NCBI RefSeq assembly: GCF_905475465.1
Contig: NC_062242.1
Coordinates: 523,501-587,500, forward strand
Source of the DNA: Pieris napi
Lineage: Eukaryota > Arthropoda > Insecta > Lepidoptera > Pieridae
Length of the DNA stretch: 64,000 nucleotides
Direction: 5' to 3'
Made by a program: the position numbers and the translations under genes
Notes under the pieces: generated by a model
Database searches by the model: none
What the model saw: the letters and a program-made list of their open reading frames with translations, nothing else
Told to the model about the DNA's origin: nothing
Shown here: positions 13,168-23,892 of the stretch, one piece after another
How positions within the stretch are numbered: position 1 is the stretch's first letter
Layout: each line of letters opens with the position of its first letter

Positions 13168-13376
13168 CTTCTTCTTCTTCTTGTAGTGCCTGGAGGTTGG
13201 CGGTCAGCTCGTCTTTTTTTTTCTTATTCTTCGCCAAGCGCATCAGCTGTTTTACGCTGGCCACTCCCGTCCATTCTTTGATATTGCGGAGCCACGACAT
13301 CTCCTTCTGCCAGCGCATGATGACTTGAAGAAGTCGGTACCGTTCGTGCCGAAGCATATGTCCCAAGTAACTTATC
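13168..13376 (-). pseudogene. 5'-truncated RTE-type LINE insertion with target duplication
   Basis: The minus-strand frame at 13163-13366 reads GHMLRHERYRLLQVIMRW, then MSWLRNIKEWTGVASVKQL, then DELTANLQALQ. This is the C-terminal domain of RTE-like endonuclease/reverse transcriptases (GH.LRH...SWLRNI..WTG). The usual GKR/GRR basic stretch before SWLRNI is shortened. The frame runs into a (GAA)n tail giving EEEEE and a stop. The 14-mer TTAGAAATTTTATT occurs on both sides (13154-13167 and 13377-13390), a clean target-site duplication that defines a 209-bp insertion. Only the 3' end of the element was copied, so it cannot move by itself. Confidence 0.8.
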
Positions 13377-13390
13377 TTAGAAATTTTATT

Positions 13391-13991
13391 AGTGAATTTA
13401 AAAGAAGAAAAACATAACTTAATCTATGCTGCGTTACGTCTATCTTAAGTTTCTTAAAGAAATTTGAATCTAAATTTTGCTAACATAAAACATTCGAAAT
13501 AATGATCTATTGAAATATAATTGGAATAATCTCTCGAAATGAATTTGCTCAGCAATGCAGCACTATCGGTCACAAAGGCACTTCCGATAATCCCTTGTGA
13601 ATATATACGCTTCACTGATTCACATTTGTAATGAAATTTAAACAGTTTCATGTTTTAAAACAGTCTAAAGTTAAATAAAACTTCTTAAACGGATAAACGC
13701 GAATTTATTAGAACATTTACATAACTCAACATGTTGAGAGCAAACGTGGTCAGCGAGGGACTGCCACATTAAGCTGTTTTATTCATGTGTAGATGTCGCT
13801 GAACTAAAGACATCCTAGACAGACTATTAATTTGATGTGTTTGTGTAAAGTTCTACCATACATGCGGTGTTAAACTAACATCTATGTACAAAAATAATAA
13901 TCTAGTGGCGCTACAACACTATAAGGATCCTTGTTAGATTCGCGTTTATATGCGTTAAAAAAGTTTTATTTAAATGTAAAACAAAATGACC
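13391..13991. other. Non-coding stretch with SINE-end fragment
   Basis: The only recognisable piece is TAGTGGCGCTACAACACTA at about 13903-13921, the 3' end of the SINE family in reverse orientation. The remainder is AT-rich with no supported gene. A 65-codon minus-strand frame at 13454-13651 has no known motif. Confidence 0.5.
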
Positions 13992-14125
13992 AGTGGCGCT
14001 ACAACCCTTGGTATTGTACTACCATTTTTGTATCTGTTTTATAGTTATGATGATTAGTCTTCTGTGCCTCATACACGCCGTCGATTTTTGGGTCTATGAT
14101 ATTTTCCTTTATCGTATGAGCTACT
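13992..14125 (-). mobile_element. SINE fragment, minus strand
   Basis: GTGGCGCTACAACC, CTTCTGTGCCT, ACACGCCGTCGA and TTTTGGGTCTA appear in the order of the SINE 3' half in reverse. The tRNA-like head is missing and internal deletions are present. Confidence 0.7.
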
Positions 14126-16209
14126 GTTAATTGCGCATATAAAAAGAATCCGCTAAGCCGTTAGGCTAACGTGGTTTCCGCCAATAACATATACACTATG
14201 TTATAATAAAAAATTAATTGAATAATATTATGTGAACCTTGGCCGTTTATTTAAATATTTCACAATAATTAGGCATAGTTTATGATAATAATGCGTAAAC
14301 ATACCATTAATCACTTTCAACTAGTCGATGAGTATCAACAAAGGCAGAATTGAAAATTGTTGTTCAATAATGTGCAAATATTTACCAACTACCAACGTTT
14401 GATTTCGATTGGTGCCATCGCCCAAATAAAATAACTTGTAGGTAATCAGTTGTTTGGCAGCGAAATACACTTTTATTGGCTTCAAGCTAGCGTAAATACA
14501 CAGCTTTATTGCTTCCTGATTCTCTATCTACTTTGTAAATAAGTGTATGAGGGAACTAAAGACATATCTGTTCTCAGAGTCATCCATTAAATATATCCTA
14601 TTCTTTCCTAAACGTTTAAAAACTCATATTACATACATTCACTAACAATTTTAAACAACATCTCAACCTGTCCTATGCTGAAATGGAAAATAATCTTATT
14701 GTGCAATAACAGTTTAATTATAAATTTAGAAATTATTGTCAAGTACAAAATGTCAAAATGAAGAGACAAGATGCCCACGACACAGGGAATCCTAATGTGG
14801 GTGCTAGTGCATTTTCTTAGATACCTAAACATGCTATTTATTGTGTATAATAAAGTTTTTTCTTTCATTCCGTAAGGGCAGAGCAACACCCCAAGTTAAA
14901 TGTCCGATTAGTAAACGATTAATTTCATTGAACCTATGAAATCGTGTACTTTCACTAGTATGACCTTGTTGACTTTAATGAACGACTTCAAAGAGAAATA
15001 TTTTAACTATAAAAAGAATATTTATCTCACGCGAGACATTTGACAGACGAAAAAGCAATGAAAAATGAAGTCATAGGTTAAACAAAACTATATTTGTATT
15101 ACTCAAGAAGCACGATATGTGAACAGGAATTTCATTGGTCAATTTAATTCACTACTCGGTTCCAGTAAAGATTTATTAGTTTGAATCTGGGCCAGCGATA
15201 AAACCGTTGAGGAGCCACCTGATAGTTTTCACTTTGTTTGCTCTGTGTTTACTATTTCGATACGTGCCAAGAGATTTTATCTCTCTTTATGAGTTATCAT
15301 AATGTTGTGCTTAAGGCTACTGAAAAGCCTTATTCTAAAAAGCGGTAACGTAGTAATCTTGTCAATAAATAATAATTAATTTATTATGATTTAATGTTAA
15401 TATATAAGTAAATATCAAATAAGATACAACATTATATCTTATTACTTACTGTTAATGTCTTGTGCCGTATATGTGTTTGTATTTTTATGGAATAAAATAA
15501 AGCTTTGTTATTTTTACGTTAATACTTACGAATTTTTTGGCCTTAATTGGTTTTAGGCCAAAAATTCGTGGTTGTGATTTGGTGGAGTTGTTGGAGAGTA
15601 GGATCTGTGGTCATATAAACAGTTGATAGTGACATGATAGTAATACATTTTACGTATTGTAATAATATTTAGGAGGACTAGTAAGAATAGTTTTATAAAC
15701 GACAATTATGTGTTTACAATAAAAACTAGTGTACATTTTGAAATGTGATACGAAAAATATTTTTTAGCTTTATTACAGTTGCCAATGTAAAAAGCCAAAC
15801 TAATTTCAGTTGTTTGTTAAAGCAAGGTAAAATTCTTGCTTTATAAGTGGACAAGCTTAACATACAAAGCCTGAGAATGCAAGCGACCAAATAAGTTCTA
15901 ACCGCTTACTCAAAAGCGGGTGTAAACTGCATATTCTAGTTACCGGTATTTCGGCAAAGTTTTGACTGTGTGAGATTGCCTTTTCTATACTTATATATAT
16001 ATATTATACTATAAGAAGCTGATATCCTAAATATATATTTAAAAGCCCACAGAGCAATTTTAAATAAGCGGTTAAAGGACTGCTTTGGATGAGACCTAAC
16101 ACGTCATGTAATACTTTTGTTAAAAAAAATTAAGGTGTTAACAGTTTGAAACATTTATAATTAAAAAAAAACAAAAATAAATAAATAAACAGGCAGAAAA
16201 TAATAAACG
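14126..16209. other. AT-rich non-coding stretch with a hairpin
   Basis: No gene is supported. A near-perfect inverted repeat lies at 15529-15569: ACGAATTTTTTGGCC, a 12-nt spacer, then GGCCAAAAATTCGT. The arms differ by one bulged T. Nothing else is recognisable. Confidence 0.55.
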
Positions 16210-16560
16210 GTACAAATATAAGAGTCTCCAATTTTGATTTTATTTCCTTTGGAGTAGAGTCTTGGGCCGTATGGTTCAAGTGCACACTCGCTAATTAAAG
16301 ATTTAAGTTGGCGCCTGGTAGATAATACCGGTGGCCCCAGAGCTGGTACTTTCCTCGCTCAACGAACAAGAATCGCAATACAGCGAGGAAATGCTGCCAG
16401 CGTTAAAGGTACACTGCCACAGGGACCAAACTTTTTAGAATCGTTTAATTTTCTTTTTAATAATTTTTATTATTACTTTGTAGGCTAAGAAAATTGTAAA
16501 TACAAATTATAAGTAGTTAGTAAATTAAATCAGATAAATTTCATTTAAAAAATATATTTT
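16210..16560 (+). pseudogene. RTE-type LINE ORF2 C-terminus and 3' UTR
   Basis: The plus-strand frame reads SLGPYGSSAHSLIKDLSWRL, VDNTGGPRAGTF, LAQRTRIAIQRGNAASVKGT and LPQGPNF. It matches the ETLGPWG...GDPRAG.FL.QR.S.AIQRGNAASVLGT ending that I recall from widespread non-LTR retrotransposons of arthropods and other animals. A 2-nt deletion lies in the VESLGP segment near 16259. The frame stays open to a TAA at 16486. The 3' UTR has TTATTACTTTGTAGGCTAAG, repeated at 20075-20215. Confidence 0.7.
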
Positions 16561-17573
16561 ATGCATTGTTTATAATGAATAAACAAATTTATATTTATTA
16601 TTTTTAAATATAACTATATTATGCATTATTATATTATTAGGAACATTGTGTTTATTGGCTTAGGAAATGATCACAATCAACTTTACTATAACGAAGCACC
16701 AATTAAGTACCGTTAAAAAGTTAAAATTTGTTTTTTTTTAACTTCTTATATAAATAATATTATATTTTAATCGTTAAAATCGCACCTACTAGTATCGCAC
16801 GATCTTGAAACGGACTAATTACATTTTTTTTACAAACTATCTTATAAAACTATATATTATAATAATACCAGTTTTGTTGCATACATTTTAGTGAATGTAT
16901 TCATTGTATGAATAACCGGATGTTTCTGTGAAGTAAGTCTTTTAATCTATAAATGATCAGCCTTAAATAAACTAAATCAGGATTATTAAACTATTTAACT
17001 AAAGAATTTAACTGCCTCTATTAGTCGTCGTTAACCAGAGCGAGTTCGGTGATGGCCATTTATTATTTGAGTGGTATTTTTATGAAAATAAAATGCAATT
17101 ATATACAATCTTAAAATAAAAACGGTTTTGTTATAAAGCCTTGAATGTTTCAGCAGATCACTATGCAATAAATACATATTAAACGATCGAACGTTCGAGA
17201 TCAGAGATAATTGAAAAATAACACAGCTTTGACTTTGCTTCATATTTATATACCAAATAGTTTTCCCGTGTTCAGAGTAACGATCACGTTGCGTCAATAT
17301 TTACTTTTGTGTACAGCAAAATTAACCGCAAGCGAATAAACCAGACGCGTATTGATTACTTGTATAGTATACACGGATAAAAAACAAGTGTATTGAAAAA
17401 GAAAACTTTAAAAATTGATTAAACACTCCGAGAGAAAAGGTCACAGTCAAGCAATCTCTTAATAAATTATCGAATACTGTATTTCATGACAGGGCGAATC
17501 GTGATTTGTTGACGCTTATTTTATATCAATAGACTTTTTAGATATCAATTTTAAATTGTAGTTAATTCAAATT
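16561..17573. other. AT-rich non-coding stretch
   Basis: No supported feature. The 88-codon minus-strand frame at 17031-17297 shows no motif I recognise. Confidence 0.5.
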
Positions 17574-17713
17574 AAAAATCATTTATTCACTAAGGTAACA
17601 CAAATTACACTTATGAACGTCAATAAATAAATACATATTAAACGCTTCTAATTTTACATTTTCTGCCAGTTCTCAAATCAAGGGCGTAGAACGGAAGAGA
17701 AGAACTGGCAGTA
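17574..17713 (-). repeat. Rep-B copy 1
   Basis: Motif order: ATCATTTATTC, GGTAACAC, ACACTTATGAACGTCAATAA, CTTCTAATTTTAC, then TGCCAGTTCT (17664-17673) paired with AGAACTGGCA (17701-17710). Five other copies share this order. In the 38984 copy the unit starts with a (TCAAAG) run, which on the other strand would be a TTTGAC-type 3' tail. I therefore read it as the 3' end of a LINE on the minus strand, family unknown. Confidence 0.6.
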
Positions 17714-18293
17714 AGCTATAATGTTTCAAAGACATTAATGAATCTATCAAATATTATAGAATAAAATATAAATAACACTAGTTAATCATGTCATCTGTTT
17801 GTTAATTTTATAAATCGGCGTCTTATTAAGAATTACCCTTACCTTCATTAAGAATAATCTTAGATTTAATAATTAAATTAAATTAAAAAGACTTAATATA
17901 AGAAGAACAATTTATTGAGATCTGATTTGAATTAGTTAATATTTTCACGTTCAATTTGCTTTATAAGTAAAGCATTGCGAACTTAAAAAGGAAAAAGCAT
18001 CCATAAAGACTGTTATTTGTGAACAAGTTCTGTTTATGTCCATTGTTATCTGTAACTAGAATGGGATTCAATTTCCTGCGGTTAAGTCTGGCTGGACAGA
18101 TGCGAATGTCGTGTGTGTCGGAACTCTGAAGATTCCGTTGTTCATGGAATAATGGTAATACCTTAAATAAACTCACAAACAAATCGTATTACTTGTAGCA
18201 TATTATTATATCGTTAGTTATTAAAAGACTATAAGCCTATTTTTATCCAGAGTTTTTAAGAAAAAGAAAAATAAATTTATTTTTTTCTGCCTG
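17714..18293. other. Non-coding stretch
   Basis: AT-rich and without supported features. The 73-codon minus-strand frame at 17961-18182 has no known motif. Confidence 0.45.
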
Positions 18294-18597
18294 CATAAAG
18301 TCAAAGCAGAGTAGTGTTGGTCTAGTGGTTTCAGCGTGCGACTCTCATCCCTGAGGTCGTAGGATCGAACCAATAGACTTTATTTCTATGTGCGCATTTA
18401 ATATTCGCTCGTACGGTGAAGGAAAACATCGTGAGGAAACCGGCTTGCCTTAGACTCAAAAAAGTCGACGGCGTGCGTCAGGCACAGAAGGCTGATCACC
18501 TACTTGCCTATAGATCATGAAACAGATACAGAAATCTGAGGTCCAGAAATAAAAAGGTTGTAGCGCCATTGATTATTATTATTACATAAAGTTAAAG
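18294..18597 (+). mobile_element. tRNA-derived SINE with target duplication
   Basis: The SINE body (18307-18584) has the A-box-like head GTGTTGGTCTAGTGG, CGTGCGACTCTCATCCCTGA and a degraded B box (AGGATCGAACC). It then has ACATCGTGAGGAAACCGG, GCGTGCGTCAGGCACAGAAG, the 3' end GTTGTAGCGCCATTGATT and a (TTA)n tail. Flanking 13-mers CATAAAGTCAAAG (18294-18306) and CATAAAGTTAAAG (18585-18597) form a target duplication with one change. The head implies RNA polymerase III transcription, with movement by a LINE. Part of the segment after the B box is lost. The family resembles HaSE SINEs from memory. Confidence 0.85.
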
Positions 18598-18687
18598 TCA
18601 AAATCATTTAGGTAACATAAAGTACACTTATGAACGTCAATAAAAAAATACTTATTAAATGCTAAATGCTTTTAATTTTACATTTAC
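18598..18687 (-). repeat. Rep-B copy 2 (partial)
   Basis: Reads TCAAAATCATTTAGGTAAC, ACACTTATGAACGTCAATAA and CTTTTAATTTTACATTTAC, then stops before the hairpin. The neighbouring SINE landed in the TCAAAG-type tail of this copy. Confidence 0.6.
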
Positions 18688-19296
18688 AAACGATACTGTT
18701 CGAAATTATATTTTGAATTTAGGTAATCCACGTTTGATCCGAAGTTCATCTCTTCTAGGATTTTACCGAGAAAACTGACAAGTAAATTGGTAGTTACTTT
18801 TTTTACTTACTAAATTATGATAAAATATGTCCAGTTAAGTGTAGAATTAAGTTATTTGACTATTAAATACTACTACACAACATACTATACTTCTTTAAAC
18901 TTCACCATAGACATTTTAAACAGACATTTAAAAAAGTTTTTATTCAACTTAAATGCCGGAAAATTGGTCGCATACAACAACATCCTCTTATCCATAAAAT
19001 GAAGCTTACAATCTATCCATAACATAAGCTTAATATACAATAGAGTACCAATGAGATACCATAGATTATAAATTTGGAAAGAGGATTAAACTAGTCCGTC
19101 AAACTGACGCTCTAAATCTGTTGGCTTTATCGATAATCAGTATGATTCGTTGGTTAATGAAATGTACATTATCGTTTAGTAATGAGCGGTTTTGGTTGTT
19201 CTATGCATGGCATGTATCTGTCAGCCGATAGTTATGACAGCTATGAATAGACTGACAGGTTTAATTCTAGTTGAATATGTCTATGATGAAATACAA
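18688..19296. other. Non-coding stretch
   Basis: Holds a 61-codon, Tyr/Leu/Asn-rich frame at 18817-19002 that looks like chance in AT-rich DNA. A loose inverted pair, CTGTCAG and CTGACAG, spans 19218-19259. Nothing else. Confidence 0.45.
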
Positions 19297-19470
19297 AACC
19301 ATTTATTTATTTAGGTAACACAATTTACACTTATGAACGTCAATAAAGAAATACACATTAAATGCTAAATGCTTCTAATTTTAAATTTACTGCCAGCTCT
19401 CAAATTAAGGGCATAGAATGGAAAAGAAGAACTGGCAATAAAATCTCCGCCACTCTTTTTAATCGCCAAG
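19297..19470 (-). repeat. Rep-B copy 3
   Basis: Same motif order as copy 1. The hairpin is TGCCAGCTCT paired with AGAACTGGCA, followed by the extra 3' block CTCCGCCACTCTTTTTAATC. This copy and 42468-42655 define the longest form of the repeat. Confidence 0.6.
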
Positions 19471-19683
19471 TTTTTTTTTTCACAAAATGTTTGTAAGGAG
19501 CTGCAACTATTACACCATGTTCCACATCACATCTTTAAGTAATTAATAGTTAATTAATAATAATAATAAAGAAAAACAAAGATTTGTCCTCTATCAGTAA
19601 TAGGCATCGTGAAATATGAGCACGCACTTACATTCCCGTGGGAACAACGCGCAAATACATAGTCGAAGATAGCATATATAACA

Positions 19684-19932
19684 ATGGTGCTACAACCATT
19701 TAGGTCTGGGCCTCAGACTTCTCTATCTGTTTCGTAATAATTTATAATAGGTAAATAGGTGATCAACCTTTTGTGTTTAACCCATACCGGGGACTTTTTG
19801 GGTCTAAATGCATGCCTGTTTCCTCATGTTATTTCCTTCAACGTACGAGAGTCCATTGATGAACAGCAGGGGATCGAACCTAAGACCTCTGGAATGAGAG
19901 TCGCACGCTGGAGCTACTAGGCCAACACTGAT
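19684..19932 (-). mobile_element. tRNA-derived SINE, minus strand
   Basis: The reverse complement carries the head GTTGGCCTAGTAGCTCC, CGTGCGACTCTCATTCC, B box AGGTTCGATCCCC and the 3' end GACCTAAATGGTTGTAGCACC. It is nearly full length but diverged in the middle (the GTCGACGGCGTG block is altered). No clear target duplication was found. Confidence 0.8.
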
Positions 19933-20074
19933 CTTATTATATTTATTATATTGAGGTATGATAATCCATATGGTACGAAGTATGGACGGGAAACATTTAT
20001 ATTTGAAATCTACTGGTGCAGTCAGGGGTTACAAGATACCATACTTAATGTGAATATTATTAGAATAGGAGCTA

Positions 20075-20215
20075 ATTATTAACTGACCAAACTTTAAAGA
20101 TTTGTTTAAATTTTCTATTTGTTAACTTTTAATTATTATTGTTATTACTATGTAGGTTAAGAAAATTGTAAATACTGTATGTGTGTTGGATATATTGCCT
20201 ATTATTAATTAAAGC
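20075..20215 (+). repeat. RTE-type LINE 3' UTR fragment
   Basis: Shares GACCAAACTTT, the Phe/Tyr-rich TTATTATTGTTATTACTA stretch and ATGTAGGTTAAGAAAATTGT with the LINE tail at 16425-16510, in the same order and spacing. Only the last few codons and 3' UTR remain. Confidence 0.6.
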
Positions 20216-21039
20216 GTGTCGGAAATTATGAGTTTGTAAATATTATTGTATATGATTGTGTAATATATTTTCTAAATAACTTTTTAACGTTTACATAAGG
20301 GCCTGTTTAATCTCTATGGAAGTTGGCTAACGAAAGAGGTATTAAAGTGTTTGCAGACCTAAGCACACTCTATATTCCATAACTATTGTCTATGGAACGA
20401 ATGTCTGACTAGACCTTTAGGTAGCTTTAGAATTCAGGATATAGTGCATATGCAGTTCATTGGTACTTACCAGCCATTAACTATACAGCTATTCATTATT
20501 TTAGATTTAACGATGTTATACAGTGAAAATTACATTCTGTAAGTCAAGTTAAAATTATAATAATTATTGTATGAGCAACTGTGAATAGTTCTAAAAAGAA
20601 ATGTATATTTAATACTTCTGCTAATGAAGATAAAATAAGTAAAGAATATTTTAAACGATCCCTGTGCTTTCAATTGAGTTTGATACTTGATCAGAAAAAT
20701 TGCTACCTGGTGAATTTCTTGTGTATTTTGAGGCCAGGACACATTCCCATACAAACATTCCTCCTATTTATGAAACTAAATCACTGTAATTTTACTTTTA
20801 TTAAAGTACTCTTTCCTCTCTTTCTCTCCGAATGTGTACTTTAGTTAAAACAGCGCATTTTTCATGTAAATACAAAACATAACTGAGGTTTTTAATACGT
20901 GATAATGAAACCATTTGTATACAAATATTTCCAATAGAGTGATAATTAGCAAAATGGCTAAACGAGAACAATTCGCAATCACTAAAGGTATCTATTATGT
21001 AAATCGGTACGATCGCGCGCTTATGAAATTTAAATGAGC
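20216..21039. other. Non-coding stretch
   Basis: No supported gene. Two overlapping frames at 20530-20754 (minus) and 20581-20844 (plus) have no recognisable motif and are probably chance. Confidence 0.45.
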
Positions 21040-21044
21040 TGTAA

Positions 21045-21062
21045 TGACGTCACGTGGGCGGG
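21045..21062. promoter_or_regulatory. CRE / E-box / GC-box cluster
   Basis: TGACGTCA (21045-21052, the CREB/ATF site), CACGTG (21051-21056, a bHLH E-box) and GGGCGGG (about 21056-21062, an Sp1-type GC box) overlap within 18 bp in AT-rich DNA. About 300 bp downstream a small transposase-like start codon occurs (21350). This could be the promoter of a DNA transposon or of a host gene not otherwise visible. Confidence 0.4.
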
Positions 21063-21349
21063 ACTTATTGTAGCAACAAGTGATATTGGATATTGACTTA
21101 TCTTAGATTTACTCTCTGTGTGTTTTCTTTGACACTTATATAGCTTAAATTTTATTCCAATTAATTTACCAATCGTCTAGTATTTTTCACGCTTTGTTTA
21201 CCGGAATCTCACAGCATAAAACAAAAATAAAATTTTCATATAACAATGTCAAGTGACATCCGTTAAAACAATATATGAGTGTCGCGGGATCTGTCAACCG
21301 CTGCTGTGATTTTGTGATTATCTTCTTGAAATTTGTTGTTTTTGTAAAA

Positions 21350-21445
21350 ATGTCGAAAAAACCACTTCGATCTCAAGCGAGAAATATTGTTTTCAATGTA
21401 AAATATTTCTTGTTCATTAATACTATAGACATAAATAAAAATTAA
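21350..21445 (+). pseudogene. Small frame resembling a transposase N-terminus
   Basis: A 31-codon frame begins MSKKPLRSQARNIVFNVKYF and then drifts into unrelated residues before TAA. The (K)PLRSQAR.IV.NV..F pattern recalls the N-terminus of a DDE transposase family I remember in lepidopteran genomes, just ahead of its helix-turn-helix. Nothing after residue 20 or so continues the domain, so this would be a truncated or internally deleted element. The match is short and could be wrong. A GC-rich hairpin (CCGCCTG...CAGGCGG) lies at 21608-21636. Confidence 0.35.
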
Positions 21446-21839
21446 ACAGTATCAAGATCATTTAATCCAACTTCCCCAGTATTGCCCACAACAATTTTTT
21501 ATTTCCTTATTTGCCATGAGATTCCGTTATAACTATCGTAAAATGGAATTCAAAGAAAGTTGTTTATATATAAAAAGAAAAAAGGACATGGTTTACCTGC
21601 GACATAACCGCCTGACAAGAGTCAGTTGGCAGGCGGAAGTATAGGCTATTTAATGAGTAATAGTTTTATTTTTATATAAAGAACACCTCTAAGTAAAAAT
21701 AAAAGCAATTTAACCGTATGATAAAATATTAATTACGATTATGTTAATTTAACGTAGCGTAATATATATATTTTTTATGTGTAATGATATTAAACGCAAT
21801 TGTTCAACAAGTTAGGGCAAATAGAGAGTTACATTTTGT

Positions 21840-22085
21840 AGGAAACAGTTTGCTTCCAACAATTGGAGTTGTTGGCGAGACTGGAGCTGCGTGCAGCGTG
21901 TGTCAAATAATCACAATCGGCGTGCCGCGTGGTAAGCGGTCGCAAGCGGCAGTGCCTTGAGTGCGTACAAATTTACTCAAAGAAGCGCCATTTACGCGTG
22001 TCTTGCGCACCCTGAATTTAATTGCACGTGAGACGGATATATTTAGTTGCACACCGGCTGAATTCACAAGAGTTGCATTATTTAT
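21840..22085. other. CpG- and GC-rich island
   Basis: This stretch is far less AT-rich than its neighbours and has many CG dinucleotides (GGCGTGCCGCGTGG, AAGCGGTCGCAAGCGGCAG, ACGCGTGTCTTGCGCACC). No long open frame crosses it, and it matches no repeat family in the window. CGTGGTAAGC near 21928 resembles a splice donor. It could hold an untranslated first exon or promoter; this is inference only. Confidence 0.3.
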
Positions 22086-22554
22086 AATGAGTTATAAACA
22101 GGTTTAGGTTTTATGTTTTCTTATTTCGTTTATACTACGAGTATTAGGTTAGGTTTTAAGTTTCATTTTTGTATTAAAAAGTTTTCTATTGTAGTATTAA
22201 GTTACTGTAAAAATAGGAAATAAGAAAAAAAAATACTCGATATAGGTTTAGTCCTAAAATAAAAGATGAGGTCATTGTCCTATCTTACATATAAGTAAGC
22301 TCGACACCATTTGTGGTCTGTCCCCAGACGCGGCGGGCAAATTGAGCAGATTTATTACTGGCCATATCACCGAGATTTATTTAGATGTTAGGGGTTTCGG
22401 ATGACTTTGATTAATCTTGCTCAAATTAAATTTGGTCTTAAATCTACAGTACTGAGGTGTTCAGTTACGTTTACTGTACTTTGAAACTGATGAAACATCT
22501 TATGAATAAGTCATATATTTTATGTTATATGTTATTATACGAATTAATTAACGA
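22086..22554. other. Non-coding stretch
   Basis: AT-rich, no supported gene. The segment around 22320-22400 is of mixed composition without frames. Confidence 0.45.
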
Positions 22555-22652
22555 AATATACAATATAAATACAAATATATAATTACAATACAAATACAAT
22601 ACAAATACAATATACAATACAAATATATAATTTATATATATAACAAATAAAT
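22555..22652. repeat. AATAC-type simple repeat
   Basis: Imperfect tandem ACAAT/AATAC/AAATA units (ACAATACAAATACAATAC and variants) run for nearly 100 bp and merge into an AT run and (AAAT)n next to a SINE tail. Confidence 0.75.
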
Positions 22653-22654
22653 AA

Positions 22655-22934
22655 ATCAATGGCGCTACAACCTATTTAGGTCTGGGCCTGAGATTTCTGT
22701 ATCCGTTTCATGATTTGTCAATCAAATAGGCAAGTAGGTGATCAGCCTTCTGTGCCTGACACACGCCGTCGACTTTTGGGTCTAAGGCATGCCGATTTCC
22801 TCACGATGTTCTCTTTCACCGATCGAGCAAATGTTTAACACATCATATACATTAAGTTCATTGGTGTATAGCTGGGGATCGAACCTACGACCTCAGGAAT
22901 GAGAGTCGCACGCTGAAGCCACTAGGCCACTACC
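22655..22934 (-). mobile_element. tRNA-derived SINE, minus strand
   Basis: Nearly complete. The reverse complement gives the head GTGGCCTAGTGGCTTCAGCG, GACTCTCATTCCTGAGGTCG, B box AGGTTCGATCCCC, TCGATCGGTGAAAGAGAACA, GTCGACGGCGTGTGTCAG and the end AGGTTGTAGCGCCATTGATT. A short insertion (ATACATTAAGTTC) lies in the middle. Confidence 0.85.
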
Positions 22935-23362
22935 AGAATACCAGTAATGTTCAACTGGTATTAACTTATTAAGAATGTTTTTATTTCTTTGTAAATGGTT
23001 TTACTATGTATAGAAATCTGGAGTGAGGGTCTTGATAATCCAGGGACTAATTTACAGACGCCATCGTGGTATAGCGTTGAACCGATTGCCTTCAGGCAAC
23101 TCGTAGCAAATAAAATTACTAAGTAACTGAGACATAAGCATCAGCCTCGGGTTGTAAAATAAATAACCGTTGGCGAGAACATGAAGGATTTTCAATTAAT
23201 GTATGCAAATAGGCAATTTGTAGCTAAAATCTATTTGCCGTATCTGTGAATATATTTGTTCGAATATCAAGAAAAATAAAGGATTAGTAACGGTCCGATC
23301 CAGCTTCACAGGGCTGGTATTTTTTTTAATGTTCTAGAAACAAATATAGCCTGTGTTACTCG
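22935..23362. other. Non-coding stretch
   Basis: No supported feature; mixed AT-rich sequence. Confidence 0.45.
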
Positions 23363-23370
23363 GGGTAATA

Positions 23371-23620
23371 ATAATAATAATAGCCGTTTATTTCATATAC
23401 TTTTACACATAAAGATTTTATATTTCTATCTCATTCGTTTTAGGTATTTGTGTGCCCATTTTTGGTAAAAGTCTCCTACAATACTGACATTCCTATCTGC
23501 ACTGTGATACTCTATGCCATGTAAAACCTGCTGTTTTCTTAATTTGGTATATCCACCTTCTAAATTGTCTTCCTCTTTTTCATTTATTGTACCTTGGGCA
23601 CCAGATTAGTACTTTACACA
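23371..23620 (-). mobile_element. Unclassified retroposed unit with a 59-codon frame
   Basis: On the minus strand a frame of about 59 codons runs from after a stop near 23612 to a TAG at about 23437. It includes GYTKLRKQQVLHGIEYHSAD and VGDFYQKWAHKYLKRMR. It is followed by AATAAA-like sequence and a (TTA)n tail at 23366-23382. An 8-mer, GGGTAATA, flanks both sides (23363-23370 and 23621-23628), a possible target duplication. This is the usual shape of a 5'-truncated LINE insertion, but I do not recognise the protein. A processed pseudogene is the alternative. Confidence 0.4.
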
Positions 23621-23892
23621 GGGTAATATCGGTCCAGGAGTTTTTGAGTTTATTCGTTGCAAAATATAGACATTGTTTAACTAATATAAGATGTTTTAAA
23701 TGTTAAGTTATTTGTATATAAACGAGAAACTTGTTTAGAATATATTCTGAGAGCCGTTCTAATGTTTATAATAACTTGAGAAGGGTAATTAACGCTCGTA
23801 TGACGCAAGCACTTATACGGTGCAAGTTACAAAGTGTAAAATGTTGTTAGTAAAATTTTTAAACACAATCATTTATAAGATATTACAATGAC

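Noticed and set aside
18317..18370. tRNA gene at SINE heads
   Set aside because: The B box and part of the A box are tRNA-like, but no cloverleaf or acceptor stem can be drawn, and the sequence continues into the SINE body.
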